Positions 1 through 8,375 of a DNA stretch of 45,634 nucleotides are shown here, in pieces. The position numbers and the translations under genes were made by a program. The notes under the pieces were generated by a model. It was not told where the DNA came from. It saw nothing but the letters and a program-made list of their open reading frames with translations, and searched no databases. Origin of the DNA: Candidatus Poribacteria bacterium (lineage in GTDB: Bacteria; Poribacteria; WGA-4E; JAJDTR01); the NCBI GenBank assembly GCA_022827055.1, contig JAJDTR010000123.1, positions 1 to 45,634 on the forward strand. The letters are read 5' to 3'. Within the stretch, counting starts at the first letter, position 1, and each line of letters opens with the position of its first letter.

Positions 1-53
1 GCTTCCAATTCGGCAATACGAGCAATTAACTGTTGTTCCCTTGTATTCGTCAT
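1..53 (-). CDS. Start of an unidentified protein, cut by the window edge (transposase-like N-terminus?)
   Basis: An ATG at 51-53 on the minus strand opens a frame that runs off the left edge. The 17 visible residues (MTNTREQQL..., then ARIAELE) resemble the coiled-coil start of some transposases, which is only an impression from so few residues. A GGAGG lies about 15 nt upstream, farther than ideal. A second frame, open from about 242 to the edge, also exists but looks less protein-like. The gene cannot be identified from this fragment. Confidence 0.3.
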   Translation of the reverse strand, partial: MTNTREQQLIARIAELE

Positions 54-319
54 AGTGATGCGTTGAATCCTCCGTAGCAAGCAACCGTGCCCAATGCTGC
101 ACAGATTTCGCCACTCTTACAAACTGAACTAAACAGTTACCTTTTTTCTTTGCCATAGATCGACTATCCGAAGTTTGGGAGTTCGTAGTTTTCTTCTGTT
201 CCCATCTGGAATCCAATACACCAAGTTTGCCGACGATTTCCATTTTGGTTTCAGGTAGCATTGTCGCGTGATTATGTTATTATATACCTTGAGAGCCTGT
301 TTGAAAAGTACATTTGTAG

Positions 320-336
320 GGTGCGCATCGCGCACC
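320..336. repeat. GTAGGG-type palindrome
   Basis: A perfect 7-bp inverted repeat (GGTGCGC / GCGCACC, 3-nt loop) is preceded by TGTA, giving the TGTAGGGTGCGC pattern. A half copy of the same sequence lies on the minus strand at 15781-15794. It belongs to a loose family of short GTAGG palindromes scattered between genes in this window. Confidence 0.6.
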
Positions 337-345
337 GGCATTTAA

Positions 346-426
346 AAGCCCCAGAGGGGCGGAAGGTGTGTAGAAACGCCAAAACCCCGTGTGCCCAAGC
401 CCCAGCGGGGCGACAGGTACGTAGCA
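346..426. repeat. Two tandem copies of a 30-nt GC-rich repeat
   Basis: Copy 1 (346-375) and copy 2 (397-426) share AAGCCCCAG-n-GGGGCG-nn-AGGT-nn-GTAG with a 51-nt period. Each copy contains a small hairpin (GCCCC / GGGGC). The surrounding 54-441 holds no convincing gene. The location, just downstream of a possible transposase start and next to the 320-336 palindrome, suggests an intergenic repeat cluster. Confidence 0.65.
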
Positions 427-441
427 GACAACATCAAAAAC

Positions 442-570
442 ATGAAAGAACTTCCTACGAATGACCAAAAATGGCTTCGCTACCGATTATTCAAAAAGGC
501 TCTGAAGCAGCGCCGGCATGGTTGCGAGCGTTCGCGTGATTCTTGTAAGAGATTGGAAGCCTTTAGATGA
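442..570 (+). CDS. Possible 42-residue small ORF, uncertain
   Basis: ATG at 442 opens a 42-codon frame ending TGA at 568-570. It starts MKELPTNDQ and is very basic, with many Arg and Lys. There is no clear Shine-Dalgarno sequence and no recognised family. It may be a chance ORF or the remnant of a longer gene. Confidence 0.15.
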   Translation: MKELPTNDQKWLRYRLFKKALKQRRHGCERSRDSCKRLEAFR

Positions 571-591
571 GCCGAATTCACCAGAAAGCAG

Positions 592-618
592 TTGTCAGGT
601 CCTTAAGTAGCGTATAGT
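592..618 (+). promoter_or_regulatory. Weak sigma-70-like promoter candidate for the first permease pair
   Basis: TTGTCA (592-597) and TATAGT (613-618) are each 5 of 6 matches to consensus but are separated by only 15 nt. They lie 30 nt upstream of the ATG at 648. The short spacer makes this a tentative call. Confidence 0.25.
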
Positions 619-647
619 TTTAGTCGTTGCTGCGCAAGGATGATTCA

Positions 648-2165
648 ATGCTAATTACACTCATACGGCGAGAACTCCTTGACAATCTGATGACGTTCCG
701 CTTCGCTGCAGCAACGCTGATCACGTTGTTGCTCGTGGTTGCCAATACCGCTGTCCTCATTAAGGATTTTGACCGGCGACTGGCAAGTTATAACACGGCG
801 GTCAAAACGCATCGGCAGCAACTTCGGGAGACCAAAACCTATTCCGCCGGCAAAATAGTTGTTGACAGACCGCCCAACCCGTTAAGCATTTTCAACGTTG
901 GAGTGGATAAACGGCTGGGAAACCAGATTGAGGTATCCTACGCCTTCGTGCCAACACTTTGGGATGCCGAGATGAGCGGCTCGGACAATCCGTTTCTCAA
1001 CATCTTCAATTCGATTGACATTGTCTTTATCTTCGAGGTAGTGCTCAGCTTGATGGCGCTAATTTTTGCCTATGACGCACTGGCGGGGGAACGCGAACGC
1101 GGCACGTTACGTTTAGTACTGACGCATCCTCTCAGCCGCGGACATATCCTCATAGCAAAATACATCGGCGCAATGCTCTGCCTGCTTATACCATTAATGC
1201 TTAGTTTACTGCTCTCGCTGATTCTGTTAACAACCACCTCCTCCTTCTCGCTCGGTACGTCTGATTTTCTGCGCATCGGCGGACTCGTTATTTCATCGCT
1301 TGCTTATCTTTCCGTGTTCTACCTCATCGGGCTACTGATTTCGGCGGCAACGCAAAGGACCGGTACCGCGCTTATGCTCTCCATGTTTGTCTGGGGATTC
1401 TTGGTATTGGTGTATCCCAACATGATCCTTGCCATGACTCATTCTTCAGAACACCTTAAACCGCGTGCAGAATCCGCACTCAATCAAATGAAACAGATGT
1501 GGGACGAATTTGATAGAGAACGGAAACACTTTCTCGCCAATGACCCTGTTTCCGGGGAGGCAATCTATTTTAATGTAGAATGGACGACAGGAGCTGACTG
1601 TTATGACTCTGAATACTCTGCGGAAGACGCGTCAACATTCCTGTATTATTACCAAGTTGAAATGCAAATGGAATCATTCGAGAAAGAATCCGAACCAAAC
1701 GTGTCGTACGTTCAGGATTATTTCCGCTTCCTCTGCCCACGCACCATCAACATGGCAGAGCAGACATGGCTCGTCCGCAAGCCAGCACTGGAAGACCGCT
1801 TTATTCAGCCGGCAACCGTGGATAGACTCTTGCTGAAACTTTCGCCAACGGGGCTATACGATGCGGCAACACAGGCATGGGCTGGCACAGATCTCCCGGG
1901 GGTTCAAGATTTTTTCGACGCCGCGCGGCAGTACCGACAGACGGTGATTGACTATTTCATTGATAACAAAGCGTTCGAAGTTCGACAATGGTTTACTGCA
2001 GACAAAAAACCAGTAGATTGGCGCACACTGCCACAGTTTTCCTTTCAAAGAGTCGATGTCGGAGCAAATGCAAAACGAGCACTTCCTGATGTATGCCTAT
2101 TACTGATAACCAATCTAGCGCTGTTCATGGCAATATTTCTGATATTCCAAAAAAGTGAAGTGTAG
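648..2165 (+). CDS. ABC-2 type transporter permease (DUF3526-like), A-type, pair 1
   Basis: Inner-membrane subunit of an ABC-2 type exporter; substrate unknown. The protein (505 residues) has a first membrane helix at about 17-38, an external loop, four more helices between about 128 and 270, a large external domain of about 200 residues and a final helix near 480-500. Between helices 2 and 3 lies the motif GERERGTLRL, found with variations in all six permeases here. The A subtype also shares RPPNPLS in loop 1 and an external segment ending in QWF. ATG 648 is chosen over the TTG at 627 because AAGGA (636-640) lies 7 nt upstream and the paralogues start at the same place. The B-type permease follows within 26 nt. 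No ATPase gene is adjacent, which is unusual for this class. Confidence 0.85.
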   Translation: MLITLIRRELLDNLMTFRFAAATLITLLLVVANTAVLIKDFDRRLASYNTAVKTHRQQLRETKTYSAGKIVVDRPPNPLSIFNVGVDKRLGNQIEVSYAFVPTLWDAEMSGSDNPFLNIFNSIDIVFIFEVVLSLMALIFAYDALAGERERGTLRLVLTHPLSRGHILIAKYIGAMLCLLIPLMLSLLLSLILLTTTSSFSLGTSDFLRIGGLVISSLAYLSVFYLIGLLISAATQRTGTALMLSMFVWGFLVLVYPNMILAMTHSSEHLKPRAESALNQMKQMWDEFDRERKHFLANDPVSGEAIYFNVEWTTGADCYDSEYSAEDASTFLYYYQVEMQMESFEKESEPNVSYVQDYFRFLCPRTINMAEQTWLVRKPALEDRFIQPATVDRLLLKLSPTGLYDAATQAWAGTDLPGVQDFFDAARQYRQTVIDYFIDNKAFEVRQWFTADKKPVDWRTLPQFSFQRVDVGANAKRALPDVCLLLITNLALFMAIFLIFQKSEV

Positions 2166-2191
2166 TCAATAGAATGTGGAACCGAGACTCT

Positions 2192-3577
2192 ATGATTTGG
2201 CACATTGCAAAACGCGAACTCTACGATAACCTCAATAGCCTCCGCTTCGCCTTGGCAACCGTCCTGCTGCTTGCATTGATGCTGACCAATGCGACTGTGT
2301 ATCTCCGAGAACACCTGGAACGAATACAGAAATACCGTACCTCTGTCACCGATTACTGGAATGTGTTAACATCCCGGACCGATCTGTACGAGCTTGCCCA
2401 AAAGGGCCCCGGATTCCTTTACAAACAGCCCTCACCGCTTCGCTTTTGCGCAGAGGGCGGTGAAGCATTCTTATCAGATAGGGTTGACGCAGGCGCCTTT
2501 TATTGGGAATGGGGTGATTTAAAAGGTTTTTGGAGTCTGGCATATCCATCTTCTACGCCCAATCTCATAAATGTTCGTCCGGATGTTACCAAAATTGATT
2601 GGGGATTCATCGCCGGCTATGTCCTGAGTTTGATAGCGCTCCTATTCACCTTTGATTCAATCTCCGGTGAGCGCGAGCGAGGCACGCTGCGCTTGATATT
2701 GGCAACTCCGATGCCGCGTCACACTGTGTTGGCTGGTAAGTTTTTGGGTGCACTAATGAGCATATTTGTGCCTTTCACGCTTGCTGTGCTAATTAACCTT
2801 TTCGTAATCTCCGCTTCAGGCGATGTCCAGCTCGGTACCGAGATGTGGTGGCGATTATGCATCATCTTTCTCGTCGCAGTTCTTTACACCGGTTTTTTCA
2901 TCGCTTTGGGCTTGCTCGCTTCTACGCGTGTACAAGGTAGTGCAGTAAGTCTCGTGATTCTCCTGTTGACCTGGGTCACTTTCGTCGTTTTCATCCCGAG
3001 CACCTTAGTCTCGATTGCGAGTGGATTTTCGCCAGCGCCAATGACCTCCGATGAATTTTGGGAACGTAAAAACCAATTTTACGACAAACTCAGTGGTGAA
3101 TACTATATTCGGGGTGATAAGCCATTGTCAAAGAGCGATTTCGTTACTAAAGACGCGGAAGGTCGGGAACGCTTGAGCCAAGAACACTTAACTCAGCAAA
3201 TCGCTCAAGTTGAATTTGTGCGCGCCGCTACCCGTATCTCCCCTGCAGCGCTCGTCCAGTACCTTCTGGAATCCTTTGCCGGGACCGGCTTCAATCGCCA
3301 TTTGCAATTCTTGGAAAATGTCAAACGATACGCCCGTCAATACCGCGAATTCGTCATTGACACGGATAGGGCTGACCCGGACAGCCCTCATATCATTGGT
3401 GTTCGCGAGGGTATGTCCCGAAAACCCGTCAGTCCGGAGTCGATTCCGCGATTTGAAGATTCACTCAGCCTAGGTCGTGACTTCAACGACGCCGCAATTG
3501 ACTTAATGTTGTTGACGCTGGTCGTCCTTGTTCTTATGTGCGATGCCTATCTCGCCTTTGTGCGCGTTCAGGTTTGA
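2192..3577 (+). CDS. ABC-2 type transporter permease (DUF3526-like), B-type, pair 1
   Basis: Probable partner of the permease just upstream, forming a heterodimeric exporter core; the substrate is not evident. The layout is the same: helix 1 near residues 18-38, external loop containing KQPSPLRFC, then the GERERGTLRL motif between helices 2 and 3, three further helices, an external domain with AGTGFNRHLQFLE, and a terminal helix. It is closest to the B-type protein at 4825-6270 (both start MI-HIAKRELYDN). An in-frame ATG at 2174 would add six residues; 2192 matches the paralogues. Neither start has a strong ribosome-binding site, and translational coupling to the A gene is plausible. It converges with the selenoprotein gene, the stop codons being 14 nt apart. 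Confidence 0.85.
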   Translation: MIWHIAKRELYDNLNSLRFALATVLLLALMLTNATVYLREHLERIQKYRTSVTDYWNVLTSRTDLYELAQKGPGFLYKQPSPLRFCAEGGEAFLSDRVDAGAFYWEWGDLKGFWSLAYPSSTPNLINVRPDVTKIDWGFIAGYVLSLIALLFTFDSISGERERGTLRLILATPMPRHTVLAGKFLGALMSIFVPFTLAVLINLFVISASGDVQLGTEMWWRLCIIFLVAVLYTGFFIALGLLASTRVQGSAVSLVILLLTWVTFVVFIPSTLVSIASGFSPAPMTSDEFWERKNQFYDKLSGEYYIRGDKPLSKSDFVTKDAEGRERLSQEHLTQQIAQVEFVRAATRISPAALVQYLLESFAGTGFNRHLQFLENVKRYARQYREFVIDTDRADPDSPHIIGVREGMSRKPVSPESIPRFEDSLSLGRDFNDAAIDLMLLTLVVLVLMCDAYLAFVRVQV

Positions 3578-3591
3578 GCAGGCGTCACGGT

Positions 3592-4716
3592 TCACTCTTT
3601 TCTTCCACTTGAAACCCTTCTTAACAATGTTAGGTATGCATCTGCCTCATCACCATCTGGGAGTTCGGACACTGGCTGATACTTAATCACCTCTGCATCA
3701 TGGGTCAGCGCGAAAATATTCACCGGATCCCTGTGATGCAGTTTGAGTTTCTTCGCAATACGGCTGACAGCTTCGCCTTTAGCACCGCCTATCAACGCTG
3801 GCAACTCCCCTTCGAAAATCCACGTATTGACAAATTTCTCGTTGAGCGTCTTTATAACTTCCGGTTCGCAGAGCGGACCCGCCCTGAAGATTTTTCCGTC
3901 TGCTCAGCAAGATTCATCGTCAAGCGCACCCCAGACGAGAATTGCATGGATGGACCGATGCGTTACTTCGGCTTGCGGGATGGCTTCATCAATCGGTAGC
4001 CAGTCGATTTCGGAAAATTTGTAAAATTTCAATTCCAACTTTTTGCGCGCCTCTTCTGCTGCAATGGCATAGTCCCACGCGATTTCGACCTGGTCATTTG
4101 CGTCCGCAGCAACGAGTTCCATACGCGGCACAAATAGCATGTCGCATTCCTCGAAAGAATTGAAGTCAACATTGCTATTGCGGGCCGGCAACGCCAGCGA
4201 AAAAGCGCGAATCGCCCCTGTCTTCAGATTTAATACCAGTCGTCCCGCAAACTGGGATAGGATAAAGCGCGCGGCATCCATCCAATCGTCTTGCATGCGT
4301 TCTCCTTGCCACTCCCAATCAAAATCGGCAAGACTCGCCAAGGTAATCTCCGCGTGAATTCGAAAGACAATTTCCGCATAGTCCGACGAAATGGCTCGTA
4401 AGCAGGCGAACGCCCCTTCCTCGCCGTGGGTTAGTGTTGTTGTCGCACCGGGGTGAAACTGGTGAAGAAATGGAACAACTCCGTCCGAATCAAGCGCCCA
4501 GACATCTCCCACCGCTACGGAAGATGCGGGTATAAATACATTGAAAGCCTCTGTCTCATATTCTTTGATGGGGTGGCTCGGCGACAGATCGCATAGCGCC
4601 GCGTGTTGTGGCGACTTATTGGGTAGATTGGAAAAAGAATCCGCAATCGGATCCCAATGTGCTTGCACCGAAACGTTTTCCACACTTTGAGGCATGCGGT
4701 TTAGATTTAGTCTCAT
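3592..4716 (-). CDS. Selenoprotein N (SELENON)-like protein, UGA read as Sec at residue 271
   Basis: Conventional reading stops at TGA 3904-3906 after 270 residues, but the same frame stays open to 3592 and continues the homology, giving 374 residues with a Ser-Cys-Sec motif (C270, U271). From memory of the vertebrate SELENON sequence, matching landmarks occur in the same order: FRIHAE near 125, QFAGRLVL, VPRMEL, EEARKKLEL, LVWGALDDESCU (human LLWGALDDQSCUG) and LNEKFVNTW. SELENON is a redox protein of the ER membrane in animals; the bacterial role is not known to me. No signal peptide or membrane helix is seen. The start has GGAGG 4 nt upstream. A SECIS-like hairpin follows the UGA. The gene lies 108 nt downstream of a B-type permease and may share its transcript. 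Default gene callers would truncate it or split it, inventing a false 70-residue ORF at 3592-3804. Confidence 0.88.
3868..3903 (-). promoter_or_regulatory. Candidate bacterial SECIS hairpin
   Basis: On the minus strand, directly after the UGA, GCAGACGGA (3903-3895) pairs with UCCG-C-UCUGC (3877-3868). This makes a 9-bp stem with one bulged C and a 17-nt, G-rich apical segment containing CUUCAGGG. Bacterial SECIS elements lie within the coding region immediately 3' of the Sec UGA and present a G in the apical loop to SelB. The position and stem fit; the apical part is larger than in the classical fdhF element, so the exact fold is uncertain. Confidence 0.7.
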
Positions 4717-4824
4717 GTTACCTCCGAGTAATTAAAGGAGGGGCCTCAAGTCGTGAGGAGTCCCTCAGCTAACCGTCTAAATTGTATTAGAATCTTACGT
4801 AAAAAAACCACAAGATTTCCGCTG

Positions 4825-6270
4825 TCAGGTAACGTCAACGCGCACGAATGCCAGGACAGCACCCGCGAACAGAACCACCAAGAACAGGACCAACAATAGG
4901 ATGTCCGTCACTGCGGCGTTGATGGATTCTCTGAACTCGATTCGATCCTCGAATTTCGGAATAGCGGAATAAGGAACGGGCTTTTCAGACATTCCCTGCC
5001 TCACAAAATACAAGTGCGGGCTATCCGGGTCGGCTTGGTCGGCAGAGATGACGAATTCGCGGTATTGCGCGGCGTAGCGGCGCACGCTATCTAGGAACTG
5101 CAAGTGCCGAGACAAACCTGTGCCAGCCAGAGATTCGACGGCAAATCGGACGATTGAAGCGGGCGAAACGCGCGCTACCGAACGCGCAAATTGGATCTGA
5201 TCTATCTGTGTCTTTAGATGTTCTTCGCGCAATTTCTCCTCCATCTCCGCCTCCGCCCCAATGTATTTTGCCCACATCCCCGTACCTTGAGTCGGAGGAA
5301 TTTCTCGCGTAGGCAAACCGGATGGCCACTCGTAGCGCTCACGAAGCGCTTCCCACTGTTTGCCAAGATGGTTATTGGATTCTTCATAGGTCTGCGCGGG
5401 TTTTAGACCGCTCACAATTGATCCCAGTGTGTTCGGAGTTAAGACGACAGAAACCACCCAAATCAATAAGAGGATAGTTAAACTGGCTTCCGGTTGATTC
5501 ACACGGGCAGAAATCAATAACCCTAGCGCGATGTAAATTGAGGTGTAGATCGTCGCAATAAAGAAAATAACACCTAATTGTCCCCAATCACGTGCCTCTA
5601 ACGAGATGTGGCTTGCGGCATTGAGTAGAAACAGGTTGATGAGTGTGCCCACTAGAAAAGGAAGACCAATACTCAGGAGAACACCGCAGAACTTGCCGAT
5701 CAAAATCTGGGAACGTGGGACGCTGTTGGAAAGAGTCAAGCGAAGCGTTCCGCGCTCGCGTTCCCCCGAGATGGCGTCGAACGTGAACAGAATTGCTACG
5801 AAACTCAAAACGACGGAGATGACCAACACCCAATCCATCTGCGTGTAGTCAGGTCGGATATCCCTGAGATTAGGATTTTCGTAGGGGTATGCCAGTGTCC
5901 ATATCCCGTTTACCCAGACATGGATTCCTTCAGCGTCCTCCCAGCCGACAATATAGTGCCCCTTAGCCGCCGAGACATGATCGGGTAGAAAGGCTTCGCC
6001 ACCGTCCGCGCAAAACGACAACGCTGAAGGCTGTTTATAGAAATCGCCCGGGCCTTGCTCAATGAGGTCGTAAAGATTTTTCGATCTTGATTTTAGATGG
6101 TCAAGGGATTGCGCGACGTTCTTTCGGTAGATGCTCATCTCGGCACGATAGTCACCAAGGTGTTTGACGGCATTCACTATCATTAGCGTGAGAATCAGCA
6201 ACACCATTAGCGCGAACCGAAGGCTGTTCATGTTGTCGTAAAGCTCGCGTTTGGCAATGTGAAAGATCAT
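4825..6270 (-). CDS. ABC-2 type transporter permease (DUF3526-like), B-type, pair 2
   Basis: Inner-membrane ABC-2 exporter subunit (481 residues), a close paralogue of the B protein at 2192-3577. Helix 1 lies near residues 18-38; the external loop carries KQPSALSFC; helix 2 is followed by GERERGTLRL; three more helices lead into an external domain with AGTGLSRHLQFLD and a final helix near 455-478. ATG 6270 has GAGG 8 nt upstream. Transcription order puts it after the A-type gene at 6651-8159, but a 282-bp MITE-like element now fills most of the gap and ends 22 nt from the start codon. The selenoprotein gene follows 108 nt downstream. Confidence 0.85.
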   Translation of the reverse strand: MIFHIAKRELYDNMNSLRFALMVLLILTLMIVNAVKHLGDYRAEMSIYRKNVAQSLDHLKSRSKNLYDLIEQGPGDFYKQPSALSFCADGGEAFLPDHVSAAKGHYIVGWEDAEGIHVWVNGIWTLAYPYENPNLRDIRPDYTQMDWVLVISVVLSFVAILFTFDAISGERERGTLRLTLSNSVPRSQILIGKFCGVLLSIGLPFLVGTLINLFLLNAASHISLEARDWGQLGVIFFIATIYTSIYIALGLLISARVNQPEASLTILLLIWVVSVVLTPNTLGSIVSGLKPAQTYEESNNHLGKQWEALRERYEWPSGLPTREIPPTQGTGMWAKYIGAEAEMEEKLREEHLKTQIDQIQFARSVARVSPASIVRFAVESLAGTGLSRHLQFLDSVRRYAAQYREFVISADQADPDSPHLYFVRQGMSEKPVPYSAIPKFEDRIEFRESINAAVTDILLLVLFLVVLFAGAVLAFVRVDVT

Positions 6271-6403
6271 GGTGAGTCCTCAACTTTACCGGGTTCTGTT
6301 GACATTTCATAGCCACCAGATCATTGAGAGGGGCATAAATAGGAGCGGTCAAATTATAAAATCGGGTAAAACAACCATGTCTGTGTTGAGTGAGGGCGGG
6401 CAG

Positions 6404-6437
6404 GATCTCTATCGCACTCCTTGTTCAGTCGCTTGAT
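6404..6437. repeat. 34-nt dispersed repeat, copy 1
   Basis: This copy matches 45519-45552 at 32 of 34 positions in the same orientation. It is flanked by GGGCAGG and CCTGCCC, so the surroundings (about 6398-6447) can fold into a long stem-loop. The function is unknown; it lies inside the MITE-like element. Confidence 0.65.
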
Positions 6438-6500
6438 CCCTGCCCTACGATTGAGAGAGTCTGCGCTCAATGAAATCGCGGCATGCACAAGGGACCGTAG

Positions 6501-6519
6501 GGGTTGGGTTCCCCAACCC
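6501..6519. repeat. GTAGGG-type palindrome
   Basis: An 8-bp perfect inverted repeat (GGGTTGGG / CCCAACCC) with a 3-nt loop is preceded by CCGTAG. No T-tract follows on either strand, so it is not a typical terminator. It lies within the MITE-like element. Confidence 0.6.
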
Positions 6520-6650
6520 GTTGGGTGCCTCCCTCAATTTGCGCGACCGCCTAAAATAAATGTCAACAGAACCTAGTCACGACATTTCGGACTTTGCCGT
6601 TCACGTTCCGCTTCGTCTCACGTCGAATTAACACCATCTAACGGATTAGG

Positions 6651-8159
6651 TTATATCTCCTGTCTGACAAAAATCAGATAGGAGCCCATGAACAGCATGG
6701 CGTTAATCAGCAGCAGCAACATCAAATCGGGCAGCGCCTGGCTTGCGGCAAGCCAAGCATCCGGTCGTTGATAGGAGAACCGTGGCAGATCCGACCAATC
6801 GACTGCACCTTTGTCGCTTGCAAACCACTGCCTTGAACCGAAAGCCTCTTTGTCATAAAAGTACCCGATAAGCGTTTGTCGATACTGTTGAACAACTTCA
6901 AAAAAGTGTTCCAGACTATCCAGGTTTGTTCCTAACCACGCCTCGGTTGCCAAGTCGTAAGCTGACGCCGGCGATACCCTTATCAAGAACCGATCTCGTT
7001 GCACTGGACGGATGAAAATTCGAGAGAGCGCTTGTTGCCGCACGATCCATGCACGCTCGGCTGTCTTTATCCGCAGCGGTTCAATGTGTTCGAAAAAGGC
7101 CTTCGCACGCGGCACCGTAGTTTCCGATTCCTCAGAGAGTTCGCTAAAACTCATATGGTGCTCTTGCAAATACCTCAGCGTCATAGGATTGGAACGAAAA
7201 CTAGGGCCATAGGTAGAACCGAACCCACCTACATTCAATCGGGGATGCTCGCCTTCCAACGAATCATTTTTCAGGATATGCAGTCGTTCTCTATCAAATT
7301 GTTCCCAAATCTGAGCAAGCTCTTGGAAACCCGTACGTCCTTTTTCCTCAGGATTGATTTTCGGATTGACGGCAAATAGGATGAGATTGGGGTAAATCAG
7401 AACAAGAAACATCCACGCGAACATACAGGACATCAGTGCCGTCGCCGTTCGGCGCGTCGTTGCCGAAATCAGTAAACCCATGAGATAGAACACTGACAGA
7501 TAAATAATCGAAGTCAGGTAGAAGCCGCTTATGCGAATCCAATCATCACCAGAGAGGACAATTGAGCCTGAACCGGAGATTAAGATTTGTGTCAGGATTA
7601 GACTAATTGTCAGCGGTGCGACGAGGGTCGCCATGGCACCGATGTATTTCGCCAGAAGGATTTTTCCCCGACTCGCAGACGTAGTCATTATGAGCCGCAA
7701 GGTACCCTTTTCATGCTCGCCGGCTATGGCGTCGTAGGCAAACAGCAGCGCAAGAAGACTCAAAACCACTTGGAAAACAACGACCAAGTCTATCGAAGAC
7801 AGGAGGTTGAGGAAAGGGTTGTCCATGCCGTGCAGCCCAGCGTCCCAGAGCGTCGGGACAAAAGCGCGATGGACGCGAACCGTGTTGCCCAATCGTTTAT
7901 CCAGCCCCCGATTAAAAAGGCTCAACGGATTCGGCGGTCGATCGACATTCAGATGCAGAGGTGAATAGGTTTGCGTTGAGACGACCTTATCGTAATGGCT
8001 TTGTACGGCGTTATTGTAGAGCGCTAACCGACGTTCATAGTCGTAGATTAGAACTACGGTGTTGGCAATGACTAATACCAGTAGAACAATCATCGCCACG
8101 AAAAAGCGATACGCCAATAGATGAGCGAGTAGTTCTCGACGTATGAGCGTTTTTAACAT
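6651..8159 (-). CDS. ABC-2 type transporter permease (DUF3526-like), A-type, pair 2
   Basis: A 502-residue inner-membrane permease, a close paralogue of the A protein at 648-2165 (shared IRRELL start, RPPNPLS loop, FVPTLWDA, and QQYRQT in the external domain). The intracellular motif is GEHEKGTLRL. Six helices are predicted: near 18-38, then four between about 130 and 275, and one near 478-498. The external domain carries AWLGTNLDSLEHFF. The ATG at 8159 has only a weak purine-rich stretch upstream. It is transcribed toward the B-type partner, from which it is separated by the MITE-like element. No ATPase gene is adjacent. Confidence 0.85.
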   Translation of the reverse strand: MLKTLIRRELLAHLLAYRFFVAMIVLLVLVIANTVVLIYDYERRLALYNNAVQSHYDKVVSTQTYSPLHLNVDRPPNPLSLFNRGLDKRLGNTVRVHRAFVPTLWDAGLHGMDNPFLNLLSSIDLVVVFQVVLSLLALLFAYDAIAGEHEKGTLRLIMTTSASRGKILLAKYIGAMATLVAPLTISLILTQILISGSGSIVLSGDDWIRISGFYLTSIIYLSVFYLMGLLISATTRRTATALMSCMFAWMFLVLIYPNLILFAVNPKINPEEKGRTGFQELAQIWEQFDRERLHILKNDSLEGEHPRLNVGGFGSTYGPSFRSNPMTLRYLQEHHMSFSELSEESETTVPRAKAFFEHIEPLRIKTAERAWIVRQQALSRIFIRPVQRDRFLIRVSPASAYDLATEAWLGTNLDSLEHFFEVVQQYRQTLIGYFYDKEAFGSRQWFASDKGAVDWSDLPRFSYQRPDAWLAASQALPDLMLLLLINAMLFMGSYLIFVRQEI

Positions 8160-8375
8160 GGAATTATCTTTTCGCTAGGCGGCCACGACGAGCTCGATTA
8201 ATAACTTGGAAAACATCGTGCGCGTTTGCCGGTTGGGTGGACGTTTTGTCGTTCTGTAATACTCCGCTAAAGTATTCGAATCCTGAATATTTCACTGTTA
8301 CACAGATTCGGATGCACTTTTCGCGAGATATGAGGAAAAATGCAATTGTCGGAGTTGATAGACACTCTTCCTCGG

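Larger units (their letters stand above)
6292..6573. mobile_element. MITE-like element with 16-bp perfect terminal inverted repeats
   Basis: GGTTCTGTTGACATTT at 6292-6307 is repeated exactly in inverted orientation at 6558-6573. The 282-bp element has no ORF of note and contains a 34-nt repeat (6404-6437) with a second copy at the right end of the window, plus a strong palindrome at 6501-6519. No target-site duplication is evident. Its ends look like those of a DDE-transposon family, but I cannot assign one. It explains the long gap between the A and B genes of permease pair 2. Confidence 0.7.

Noticed and set aside
346..426. CRISPR array
   Set aside because: Only two GC-rich repeats with a short unequal spacer and no cas genes.
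3592..3804. Separate 70-residue ORF on the minus strand
   Set aside because: It is in the same frame as the 270-residue ORF upstream, separated only by one TGA, and is the C-terminal part of the selenoprotein N-like protein.
4744..4758. Small hairpin CCTCA/TGAGG as a terminator after the B2 permease gene
   Set aside because: The stem is only 5 bp and no T-tract follows on the minus strand.
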